A stretch of DNA of 61,231 nucleotides from a virus: positions 1 to 61,231 of IMG/VR virus record IMGVR_UViG_3300042516_004065. The stretch is one strand, 5' to 3'. The notes beneath the pieces are model-generated. The model made no database searches. It saw nothing but the letters and a program-made list of their open reading frames with translations, and was not told the origin of the DNA. The position numbers and the translations under genes were made by a program. Shown here one piece after another: positions 54,766-61,106 of the stretch (its first letter is position 1; every line of letters begins with the position of its first letter).

Positions 54766-55055
54766 AGTTGAGCATCAATCCAGTCACGCTGGATAGGATT
54801 AAGGACATCGTTCAGCGGCTCCTCGATCTGCAACCAGATATCAAGGAGCAGCTTGTAGGAACCCAAGTCTTCCGCAATCTTATTGATCAGGAAGGTTGTG
54901 TTCCATGTATCGGGATAACCTTGAGCAGTCTCATCTGAAACCAACTCAAGGAACTTCCGCCACAACTTTGGCTCATTGTGCCGTGCATATTCCATGAGAG
55001 GAATGTTATGCAACAGCAGCCAAATGGTGTCGTGGCTATACATTTGTTGAGTCAT
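54762..55055 (-). CDS. Hypothetical protein
   Basis: 97 residues from ATG 55055 (MTQQMYSHDTIWLLLHNIPL). Helical, Trp-rich: LWRKFLELVSDETAQGYPDT, then LLLDIWLQIEEPLNDVLNP. Unknown family. The gene follows a strong terminator. Confidence 0.62.
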   Translation of the reverse strand: MTQQMYSHDTIWLLLHNIPLMEYARHNEPKLWRKFLELVSDETAQGYPDTWNTTFLINKIAEDLGSYKLLLDIWLQIEEPLNDVLNPIQRDWIDAQL

Positions 55056-55072
55056 GACTAAAGGCACAAGAA

Positions 55073-55097
55073 CAAAAAAATGATCGTTAAGATCATT
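55073..55097 (-). terminator. Rho-independent terminator
   Basis: AATGATC-TTAAC-GATCATT then TTTTT on the minus strand (7-bp stem, strong U tract at 55074-55080). It lies 20 bp downstream of the membrane protein stop at 55117. Confidence 0.85.
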
Positions 55098-55116
55098 GAA
55101 TTGAATAAAATCTTTC

Positions 55117-55374
55117 TCATGGTTTGATTGGAGCGGGTGGCCCGTTCAATACCATCTTGGATACACAGCCGTAGCTATCACCTACTGCTGTCTTAACGTA
55201 GATAATTTGATTTAGATTTCTATCGCAAAGCTCAAGAACCCTGGCGTTGATCGCTTTGTTCAAGCCAATGCACAGTAGTCCTCCGATGCCTATTCCAAAC
55301 GTCATCGCAATGTAAGCAGGTAGCTCTTCACGATGACGGTTCATGAAGTTAACAATGAAAGCAGAAAGTGACAT
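55117..55374 (-). CDS. Small membrane protein
   Basis: 85 residues from ATG 55374. SLSAFIVNFMNRHREELPAY, then a hydrophobic segment IAMTFGIGIGGLLCIGLN and a mixed tail with LCDRNLNQIIYVKTAVGDS. Single-pass membrane topology. It has the GAGTCCCTGCTTTGCTCACC-ATG leader after a 7-bp hairpin (55402-55419). Confidence 0.62.
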   Translation of the reverse strand: MSLSAFIVNFMNRHREELPAYIAMTFGIGIGGLLCIGLNKAINARVLELCDRNLNQIIYVKTAVGDSYGCVSKMVLNGPPAPIKP

Positions 55375-55401
55375 GGTGAGCAAAGCAGGGACTCATCATA
55401 G

Positions 55402-55419
55402 TGAAGGCAAAAGCCTTCA
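55402..55419 (-). other. 7-bp stem-loop upstream of TTTGC leader
   Basis: TGAAGGC-TTTT-GCCTTCA on the minus strand, 28 nt before ATG 55374. Confidence 0.7.
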
Positions 55420-55452
55420 ATTGAAGTTGTAAACAACTCCAAGTGAAAGCAT

Positions 55453-55953
55453 TTACTGAAAATTTAAATAGCTACATTCAGGTCCATGCGTCTTCATGTA
55501 AAAGTCATAAGCAATTGCAGCTTCAATTTCAGTATCAAAGTATCCGAGAAAAATCTTAACTTTGTTAAGTTGCACCTGAGATCGCCACTTAAGCTTATGC
55601 CTAGACCAAGAAACTCCTTTATATACTGAAGTTGAATTCTTCCTGGCAGGCGTGTTAAGTTTCTGCTCAGTAGAAGTTAAGAGCCTAAGATTACTCTGTA
55701 AATTGTTTTCTCCATTTCTATCAATATGATCTACTTCTAAACCATCCGGAACTTGTTGTTTCGTATCTAAAACCCATAAAACATTGTGAACCATGAGTTT
55801 CTTCTTATCCTCATAACCAATTACCCAATAATTAGTTAAATGGTGGGGCCGTCTTTTAGAACAACCAACACAACGATTTCTGGTTAAAGAATACAAACAA
55901 GATGGACAATTGTCATCTCGTTTCCAGCGTTTTGAAAACAATTCAAAAGACAT
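55453..55953 (-). CDS. HNH-AP2 homing endonuclease
   Basis: 166 residues from ATG 55953. N-terminal zinc knuckles NCPSCLYSLTRNRCVGC, then HNVLWVLDTKQQ and EVDHIDRNGENNLQSNLRLL (HNH core), then an AP2 domain VYKGVSWSRHKLKWRSQVQL, FLGYFDTEIEAAIAYDF. The HNH-AP2 pairing is a classical mobile endonuclease layout. It is free-standing; the neighbours look intact. The long upstream frame would overlap repeats, so the internal ATG is preferred. Confidence 0.92.
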   Translation of the reverse strand: MSFELFSKRWKRDDNCPSCLYSLTRNRCVGCSKRRPHHLTNYWVIGYEDKKKLMVHNVLWVLDTKQQVPDGLEVDHIDRNGENNLQSNLRLLTSTEQKLNTPARKNSTSVYKGVSWSRHKLKWRSQVQLNKVKIFLGYFDTEIEAAIAYDFYMKTHGPECSYLNFQ

Positions 55954-55968
55954 AGTAATTAATAGCAG

Positions 55969-55990
55969 GGAGCGACCGAAGGGAGCGGAT
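55969..55990 (-). repeat. GCGACCGNAGGGAGCGG element, copy a
   Basis: agcgaccgaagggagcgg on the plus strand, one of four related copies in 55.9-58.1 kb. It stands just before the HNH-AP2 gene. Confidence 0.6.
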
Positions 55991-56009
55991 AGCACCCTCC
56001 GGTTTCGTC

Positions 56010-56234
56010 CTACGCTTCGATGAAACGCTGCCAACCAAGTTCTAACTGATTACTCAGCTTGTAGCCTTGGTTGACGAGCTTCTTCACACTGGAGCGGATG
56101 TGCTCGATAGGAGCTTCCAAGCGAATGTACTTGGATACCTGGCGGTCGAGGTCAACCTTGGTCATCTCAGCAAAATCACCACGGATGGTGACGAGATAAC
56201 CGTCGTTGCCTTTCTCGTAGATGAATGATTCCAT
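56010..56234 (-). CDS. Small hypothetical protein
   Basis: 74 residues from ATG 56234 (MESFIYEKGNDGYLVTIRGD). YIRLEAPIEHIRSSVKKLVN follows. Mixed alpha/beta, basic C-terminus. Leader ATTCTTTGCACACTTCCTAACC-ATG after a 6-bp hairpin. Confidence 0.6.
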   Translation of the reverse strand: MESFIYEKGNDGYLVTIRGDFAEMTKVDLDRQVSKYIRLEAPIEHIRSSVKKLVNQGYKLSNQLELGWQRFIEA

Positions 56235-56256
56235 GGTTAGGAAGTGTGCAAAGAAT

Positions 56257-56273
56257 GTGATCATGAAGATCAC
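56257..56273 (-). other. 6-bp stem-loop before TTTGCACAC leader
   Basis: GTGATC-TTCAT-GATCAC, followed by ATTCTTTGCACACTTCC and ATG 56234. Confidence 0.7.
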
Positions 56274-56310
56274 AGAGAAGGAAGAACTTTGTCTTCCCTC
56301 TGAGGGATCA

Positions 56311-56565
56311 TCAATTGCAGTCGTCGGGTCCCCGACCAAAGGCATCGTTATTGAGCAGAGCCTCTAGCTCTGCCTCGACTTCCTTGGGGATGGTGTAAGC
56401 ACCATCGTTGGGTGCAATCAGATCTGCTACCTTGCGGCGCAGTCTGTTGACACCGTAGTGAAGCTTCTGACGCTGCTCATCATTCAGCTGGGCGTAGGCA
56501 ACAGCACTACCGATGACAACGCCACCGGCAATGCTGGCTTTGACAAGGTTGTTGAAAAAAGACAT
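56311..56565 (-). CDS. Small membrane protein, paralogue B
   Basis: 84 residues from ATG 56565. SFFNNLVKASIAGGVVIGSA with a hydrophobic first 25 residues, then a basic helix KLHYGVNRLRRKVADLIAP. Similar in layout to the next gene upstream (hydrophobic segment, basic helix with GxNRLRxKxADL-like run). It carries the copy-2 TGCAAAC hairpin in its leader. Confidence 0.62.
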   Translation of the reverse strand: MSFFNNLVKASIAGGVVIGSAVAYAQLNDEQRQKLHYGVNRLRRKVADLIAPNDGAYTIPKEVEAELEALLNNDAFGRGPDDCN

Positions 56566-56610
56566 AGCAAAGCAAAGTGAAGGTAAGCCACAGGATTGTG
56601 GCAAAAGCTA

Positions 56611-56631
56611 GACCAGGGTTTGCACCTGGTC
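56611..56631 (-). ncRNA. TGCAAAC hairpin, copy 2
   Basis: Minus strand GACCAGG-TGCAAAC-CCTGGTC, 7-bp stem and 7-nt loop. The bases before it (ATCCGTGAAAGCGGGG) match copy 1. It lies between the stop at 56640 and ATG 56565. Stem pairs differ from copy 1 in a compensatory way. Confidence 0.6.
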
Positions 56632-56639
56632 CCCCGCTT

Positions 56640-56945
56640 TCACGGATTAGCTGGTTCAGCAGAAAGAACTTCTGCTTCAACCACCTGGGGTTGCTCAACA
56701 GCAACCCACTTGGCAAGGCGGTTACGACCTGCGTTAAACAGGGTCTTCACCGTCTTGCGGCCATGTGGAGTGCTGCAATACACAGCAACTCCACCTACAA
56801 TCGCAGCAGATATAACAACTGCCTTGACTGTGGGGTTGTGCCTCTGGCTTTGAACAGCAGCGACAGCGTCTTCTGCAGCGCCTTGGATTTCAAACCAAAG
56901 CTCTTCAGTAATGGCCACAGGATTCTCCTGTTGTGCGGTGCCCAT
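56640..56945 (-). CDS. Small membrane protein, paralogue A
   Basis: 101 residues from ATG 56945 (GCGGAG ribosome site). GTAQQENPVAITEELWFEI, then hydrophobic VVISAAIVGGVAVYCST and basic KTLFNAGRNRLAKWV. It ends AEPANP, the last codons being part of the shared repeat. The copy-1 TGCAAAC hairpin is in its leader. Paired with the next gene as duplicate, single-pass. Confidence 0.62.
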   Translation of the reverse strand: MGTAQQENPVAITEELWFEIQGAAEDAVAAVQSQRHNPTVKAVVISAAIVGGVAVYCSTPHGRKTVKTLFNAGRNRLAKWVAVEQPQVVEAEVLSAEPANP

Positions 56946-56966
56946 CTCCGCTGGGGGCAATAACTG

Positions 56967-56987
56967 CCGGAGGGTTTGCACCTCCGA
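56967..56987 (-). ncRNA. TGCAAAC hairpin, copy 1
   Basis: Minus strand (T)CGGAGG-TGCAAAC-CCTCCG(G), 6-7-bp stem with 7-nt loop. Preceded by ATCCGTCAAAGCGGG as in copy 2. It lies in the leader of the gene at 56945. The stem's outer two pairs are G-C where copy 2 has C-G: compensatory change. Confidence 0.6.
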
Positions 56988-57057
56988 ACCCGCTTTGACG
57001 GATCAGTTAATAACAAAAAAAGAAAGAACTTTCTCTTCCTGATCAAGCAAGAAGAGA

Positions 57058-57078
57058 AAGCGACCGCAGGGAGCGGTA
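57058..57078 (-). terminator. Weak terminator or GCGACCG element, copy b
   Basis: ACCGC-TCCCT-GCGGT (57063-57077) followed by CGCTTTCTCTTC on the minus strand. The stop of the upstream gene is at 57081. U tract is weak. Confidence 0.55.
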
Positions 57079-57080
57079 CC

Positions 57081-57281
57081 TCACCACAGGTGAAGTTCAT
57101 ACTTGCCGTAGGCGGAGTAATCCGCCCACTTCTCAATCATCTGCTGGAGTGACCAGCGGATTGGAGAGTCAGCACCAGGCGAGCAGATCGGAGTAGGCTC
57201 CTCCCCCTGGCGCTGGTCATAGAGGTAAGTACCTCGCTGGTCGCACAGTTTGAGACCGTGCTCCGTAGTAATAAAGATCAT
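57081..57281 (-). CDS. Small hypothetical protein
   Basis: 66 residues from ATG 57281. IFITTEHGLKLCDQRGTYLY, then SPIRWSLQQMIEKWADYSAY. Compact beta-plus-helix. The frame upstream continues through an upstream small ORF, so the internal ATG fits better. Confidence 0.6.
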   Translation of the reverse strand: MIFITTEHGLKLCDQRGTYLYDQRQGEEPTPICSPGADSPIRWSLQQMIEKWADYSAYGKYELHLW

Positions 57282-57288
57282 GGTTAGA

Positions 57289-57465
57289 TCAGAGTTCGTA
57301 GTTGTTGGCGATGCACCAGTCACGGTGCACCTGGTCAGCGTGTGCAGGCCACGCATGGTTCTTGCATTGCTCAGCCGTAGCCTGATCAAGCAAGTGGAGT
57401 GTCAGCTGAGTGAAGGCTGCTATGCCAATAGCAACGCAGCACACTGCAGCGCCTAGTTTCTCCAT
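57289..57465 (-). CDS. Small secreted or membrane protein
   Basis: 58 residues, ATG 57463-57465 to TGA 57289-57291. MEKLGAAVCCVAIGIAAFTQ: N-terminal hydrophobic span like a signal anchor; then a Cys/Trp-containing tail. Below usual calling limits. Its leader has CTTTGCTTG after a 6-bp hairpin at 57486-57501. Confidence 0.6.
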   Translation of the reverse strand: MEKLGAAVCCVAIGIAAFTQLTLHLLDQATAEQCKNHAWPAHADQVHRDWCIANNYEL

Positions 57466-57823
57466 GAGAAAACAAGCAAAGAACAGCAGTCTGAGGACTG
57501 CATCTAGGAGGAATAACTAGCTCCTGGAGGCAATCTTCTGAACAATCTTGCTAAAAGTATTTCTAGTTATATAAAAATCAGGGTTGAAGATGAGGCTGAC
57601 AAACAGCCAAACAGCCTCTAAATCGTGGCTGAGATCCCAGTAAAAAGATTTAGTGCCTGTGGAAAAAGTGCAACCAATTTTGTAACAGATATCCTGACAA
57701 AATAGCTAAGAAGCGTTGGTATGACTGGGGTTTAAGGGAGAATAGGGTGTGTAGGTAGGTATAAATACCCTGTGGAAAACTCAAAAAGCGACCGGAGGGA
57801 GCGGTTGCTCCCCCTTCTCCGGT
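57466..57823. promoter_or_regulatory. Gene-free region with DnaA-box-like sites
   Basis: 358 bp. TGTGGAAAA (TTTTCCACA on the minus strand, close to the cyanobacterial DnaA box) occurs at 57659-57667 and 57771-57779. GAGGCTG/CAGCCTC with an alternative GGCTG/CAGCC pairing lies at 57590-57617, and a hairpin at 57486-57501. No coding frame is convincing. Near the junction of the minus block and the plus genes at 58.3 kb. Confidence 0.45.
57783..57808 (-). terminator. Terminator, GCGACCG element copy c
   Basis: GCGACCG-GAGGGAG-CGGTTGC on the plus strand; on the minus strand the stem (one A-C mismatch) is followed by TTTTTG. It stands just after the stop of the gene at 57824. Confidence 0.65.
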
Positions 57824-58108
57824 TCAGATGAGGTCTTCGGGATCGAGGACCCAGAGGTTGGCCATAGTGTTCTCGATTTGCCGCTGGTTCCAGCTGGCTG
57901 CTTCGGGCTTAAGTGCCACGAACTTCTCGAATTCCTCAACAAACCACTGTGGCAGGACGCCACAGATTGGTGCGCCGCCGATAGAATCTTTGGCGTAGAC
58001 ATTGTTCGCCGCCTGCTGAAGCATTGCTGCGTAGCTCACAGTAATAAAACAAAGGACACATCCGAATAGAACTTTCTCTACGGCTGTTCCTGCGACCGGA
58101 GGGAGCAT
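57824..58108 (-). CDS. Small membrane-anchored protein
   Basis: 94 residues from ATG 58108 (GGGAG ribosome site five bases upstream). LPPVAGTAVEKVLFGCVLCF then ITVSYAAMLQQAANNVYAKD: a hydrophobic segment of about 18 residues, then a periplasmic-looking Cys-containing tail. Most rightward minus gene; divergent from the large plus gene. Confidence 0.58.
   Translation of the reverse strand: MLPPVAGTAVEKVLFGCVLCFITVSYAAMLQQAANNVYAKDSIGGAPICGVLPQWFVEEFEKFVALKPEAASWNQRQIENTMANLWVLDPEDLI
58092..58106 (-). repeat. GCGACCG element, copy d (partial)
   Basis: gcgaccggagggagca, matching the first 14 bases of copy c. It overlaps the start region of the gene at 58108. Confidence 0.5.
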
Positions 58109-58285
58109 ATACTCCCACCCCTTTCTTTTTTTCCTCTCGCACGCTCCTGCGAGCAGAGCGAGCTTGATGTCTCCCCCGATTTTCACCCTTAAAGCTAGGT
58201 TTTTAAGGCCGTTAGGGGATCTTTCCTGGCGTTAATACTGTATTGATTGCGCCTAAAATCGTTATATCTAGGTATATCTATAAAA

Positions 58286-60640
58286 ATGCCCGTTTCTCCG
58301 CAAGATTATGCACTGTGGGCAGCTGCAACTGGCAATCCGTACCCTAAAACTGCACAAGAAAAGGCACGTTTAGCGCCTGAAGTGTATGATTTCAACCGGG
58401 GATTTGGTAAATTTCGCGGTTTTGATGAAGTTCAAGGGTTTCAAGGTGATGTTGTTTATGATCAACCCGCTTCAATTCGCTATAACGACGATAATTCACT
58501 TCTTCAATCGCCAATTACACCTGATAACAACATCCCAAAGGTTGCAGGTCAGCTCAATAACAGCCTGACGGGGCGGCATTACACCCAGTACCACGCTGAT
58601 GACGCTGTTGAAACCGGCTTTGGTGGAACTGAGCAGCCAAAATCACTCCTTGAAAAGGCTGCATTAGGGGCGTTAGGGGTCGGTGCTGTTGCTGCTGGCG
58701 TCTACGGTGCCCAAAAATTGACGGGCCGTGATCTTGGTGTTGGACGAGTTGGGGGAATGGTGCGTGATCTAGGTCAACGCGCTAAAGCTGGGATCAAATC
58801 TGCGCTTGGCATTGCTCAAGAAGCTGCTGATCCTAATTTTGTTACCCGTGAAGGTGCAGAAAACATTCTTTCTGTAGCACAACACGGTACTTCTGCGATT
58901 GATGACGTTGCACCTGGTGTTGTGCGAGCGCAAAACGTGGTTCCGGCAGAAGTTCGTGTTAATCAGTCCCTGAAATCACGGATTCCAGACCCCTGGGGTG
59001 AATCTGCTCTTGGTAGCGCCGGTCAAACCATGGTTTCGCCAGCAGAGCAGAGTGTTATTGGAACACAGACCACTGCTGCTGGCGTTGATCCTGATATTCA
59101 GTCCCGTATTTCGCAGTTTACACAGAAGATTGGATATAGCACTCCGATCACACAAGCACCTTCTGCTTTGCCTAGTGTTGCTCCAACTGAAACTTCTGTT
59201 CTTGGTCGGTTCCCTGGCCCTGAAGGTTCATCTGCTACTGGCGTAACCTTTACTCCAGTGCAAGGCGCAATTGAAGGGCGTCCTGCTCGTTATACCGTTC
59301 TGCCTCGCGGAACTGTAGAAGAAGGTGCTGAAGAAGCTGCACAACTAACTGGCCTTCTTAGTTCGCAACGCCCTATTCCTGCAGGTGCTCTTTCTAATAC
59401 ACAGCGCACGTTTTCAGCTGATCCACGTGTTGCTACAGCACAGAAACAAGCAGAAGCAATTTTCCAAGCAACTGGCGATCCAAGTGTAATTCGCGGTGCT
59501 TATGGTGAGTCGCTGTCAATGCCAACCCGTGTTGTTCTTCCTTCTGGGGAAAGTGTCCCCACGGGTTCTTTATATGAAGCATTTGGTCAGACAGTAAATC
59601 CACAGACTGGTATTCCTGTTGTTCAATCTCGCGCTGAATCTTTGCAAGCTGCACTCAATATGCAGAGCCAGATGAAAGCGCGTGCTCTTGAACAGTTAGG
59701 AGTTCCTTCTACTTATCAACCTTCCCAAGCACAACTCCAACAGTTAGATCCTCGCACCAAGCGTTTACTTGGCCAGACTGCAAGTGCAAGTGAGGTAGCA
59801 CGTAACCGTTTGCAACAAGCAGAAGCTTCTCAACTTCTCTACAAGTTAAAGCCTGAGATTACAGAAGGTATTCGTGAAGTGCCTATCATCAGTGAAGCTA
59901 CTGGTGAAGTTGTTGGCTCTCGTGTTGTTCCTGAGGTACAAGGCATTCCCACCAGTGAGTACTACCAAATGCGTGCTCGTGGCGGCGCAGGTCGTCAAGA
60001 AACTGGTGGCATTGGTCGTCGCCGTGAAGTTATTGAAGGAATGGAAGGTTTGACGTTTGGTGTAGGTGCCGGTTCTTTAGAAGATGTAACTCCTGTTCTC
60101 TACAAAGGTGTTGATGATGTAACAGGTCAAGCAGCTGTATTCCGCCCGGAAGATGTCAGCCCCATGCAGATTGCCACTGGCGCAGTCACTCCTGTTCGTG
60201 GTACTGCTGTTGAACCTCAGCGCATTATGGGCCGAGAAGGTCGCACCTTTAAAGGCGTGGCAGCAAATGTAATTGATCCAGCTTCTTTTGATCCTGCAAT
60301 CCTTTCTCAAATTGCAGAAGCAACACCTGAGCGCATTGATCCCACCACTGGCCTTGCCTATAGCCAGCAAGCAATGGGTGGTGAAAAAGCCGCACAACGT
60401 CGCCGCCAGATTGAAGCAATGCGTCAGAGCGGCCAACGGGTTAGGGGACGTATGGGGACAGAGCTTCCTACCAGTGTTGTTCGTGGTGGCGCAATTAGTG
60501 AGTCTGGTGTTGACCCTGCTTTGGGTACGCGTTTTGCTCGCCGTGGCCGTGCACCGGAAGGCAGCGCACGGGCTCAGCAGATTGAGTTAATGCGTCAGCG
60601 TGATGAACTAGTTCGTAAAGCTCTCCGTGGTGAGTTATGA
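58286..60640 (+). CDS. Large virion-like protein
   Basis: 784 residues from ATG 58286 (MPVSPQDYALWAAATGNPYP). Ala/Gly/Gln-rich; short hydrophobic run LGALGVGAVAAGVYGA near residue 125; long Gln/Pro-rich middle; C-terminal Arg-rich segments (QRRRQIEAMRQSGQRVRGRM, ARAQQIELMRQRDELV). This looks like an internal virion or ejection protein. No enzymatic motif. It starts a plus run leading out of the window. Confidence 0.62.
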   Translation: MPVSPQDYALWAAATGNPYPKTAQEKARLAPEVYDFNRGFGKFRGFDEVQGFQGDVVYDQPASIRYNDDNSLLQSPITPDNNIPKVAGQLNNSLTGRHYTQYHADDAVETGFGGTEQPKSLLEKAALGALGVGAVAAGVYGAQKLTGRDLGVGRVGGMVRDLGQRAKAGIKSALGIAQEAADPNFVTREGAENILSVAQHGTSAIDDVAPGVVRAQNVVPAEVRVNQSLKSRIPDPWGESALGSAGQTMVSPAEQSVIGTQTTAAGVDPDIQSRISQFTQKIGYSTPITQAPSALPSVAPTETSVLGRFPGPEGSSATGVTFTPVQGAIEGRPARYTVLPRGTVEEGAEEAAQLTGLLSSQRPIPAGALSNTQRTFSADPRVATAQKQAEAIFQATGDPSVIRGAYGESLSMPTRVVLPSGESVPTGSLYEAFGQTVNPQTGIPVVQSRAESLQAALNMQSQMKARALEQLGVPSTYQPSQAQLQQLDPRTKRLLGQTASASEVARNRLQQAEASQLLYKLKPEITEGIREVPIISEATGEVVGSRVVPEVQGIPTSEYYQMRARGGAGRQETGGIGRRREVIEGMEGLTFGVGAGSLEDVTPVLYKGVDDVTGQAAVFRPEDVSPMQIATGAVTPVRGTAVEPQRIMGREGRTFKGVAANVIDPASFDPAILSQIAEATPERIDPTTGLAYSQQAMGGEKAAQRRRQIEAMRQSGQRVRGRMGTELPTSVVRGGAISESGVDPALGTRFARRGRAPEGSARAQQIELMRQRDELVRKALRGEL

Positions 60641-60671
60641 CATTTAGAATGATCATTATTAGGGAGGTATT

Positions 60672-61106
60672 ATGACAACCCTAGAGCCAATCATTGCCCT
60701 GCTGCTTGGCGCTGGTTTAACTGCTAGCGCTGGTTGGTTATCGCGTTTGATTGCTGCACGCAACTTAATTAAATATGGTCCAATCTTGGCCCGTGTTTAT
60801 GACATTTTAGATCCACTGCTGGAACGTAATATGCGTTCGTGGAGTGGATCTGATGTTGAGTTTGCAGTTGATCTTGCTATTGAATCTGTTGCTGATGGTC
60901 ATTTAACTGCAGCTGAATTAAAAGAGTTAACTCTTGAAATTACGAAGCGTTGGTTGCCACAAGTTGCAGCAGATAAAGTGCGTCGTTATGAGTCAATGGC
61001 GGACCGTCCTAAAACCATGGTTGCTGCTGATCTTTTAACAGATGTTGTTTCTGGTCAAGCACAGAAACAAGAAACCATCAACAAAGTGAAAGCACTTCTT
61101 AAGTAA
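60672..61106 (+). CDS. Small protein with N-terminal membrane segment
   Basis: 144 residues. TTLEPIIALLLGAGLTASAG: one hydrophobic segment near the start, followed by helices (YDILDPLLERNM, FAVDLAIESVADGHLTAAEL, ending KQETINKVKALLK). A holin-like or virion membrane-contact protein are both possible. AGGGAGG is a good Shine-Dalgarno upstream (60661-60667). Its stop overlaps the next start (TAATG). Confidence 0.65.
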   Translation: MTTLEPIIALLLGAGLTASAGWLSRLIAARNLIKYGPILARVYDILDPLLERNMRSWSGSDVEFAVDLAIESVADGHLTAAELKELTLEITKRWLPQVAADKVRRYESMADRPKTMVAADLLTDVVSGQAQKQETINKVKALLK

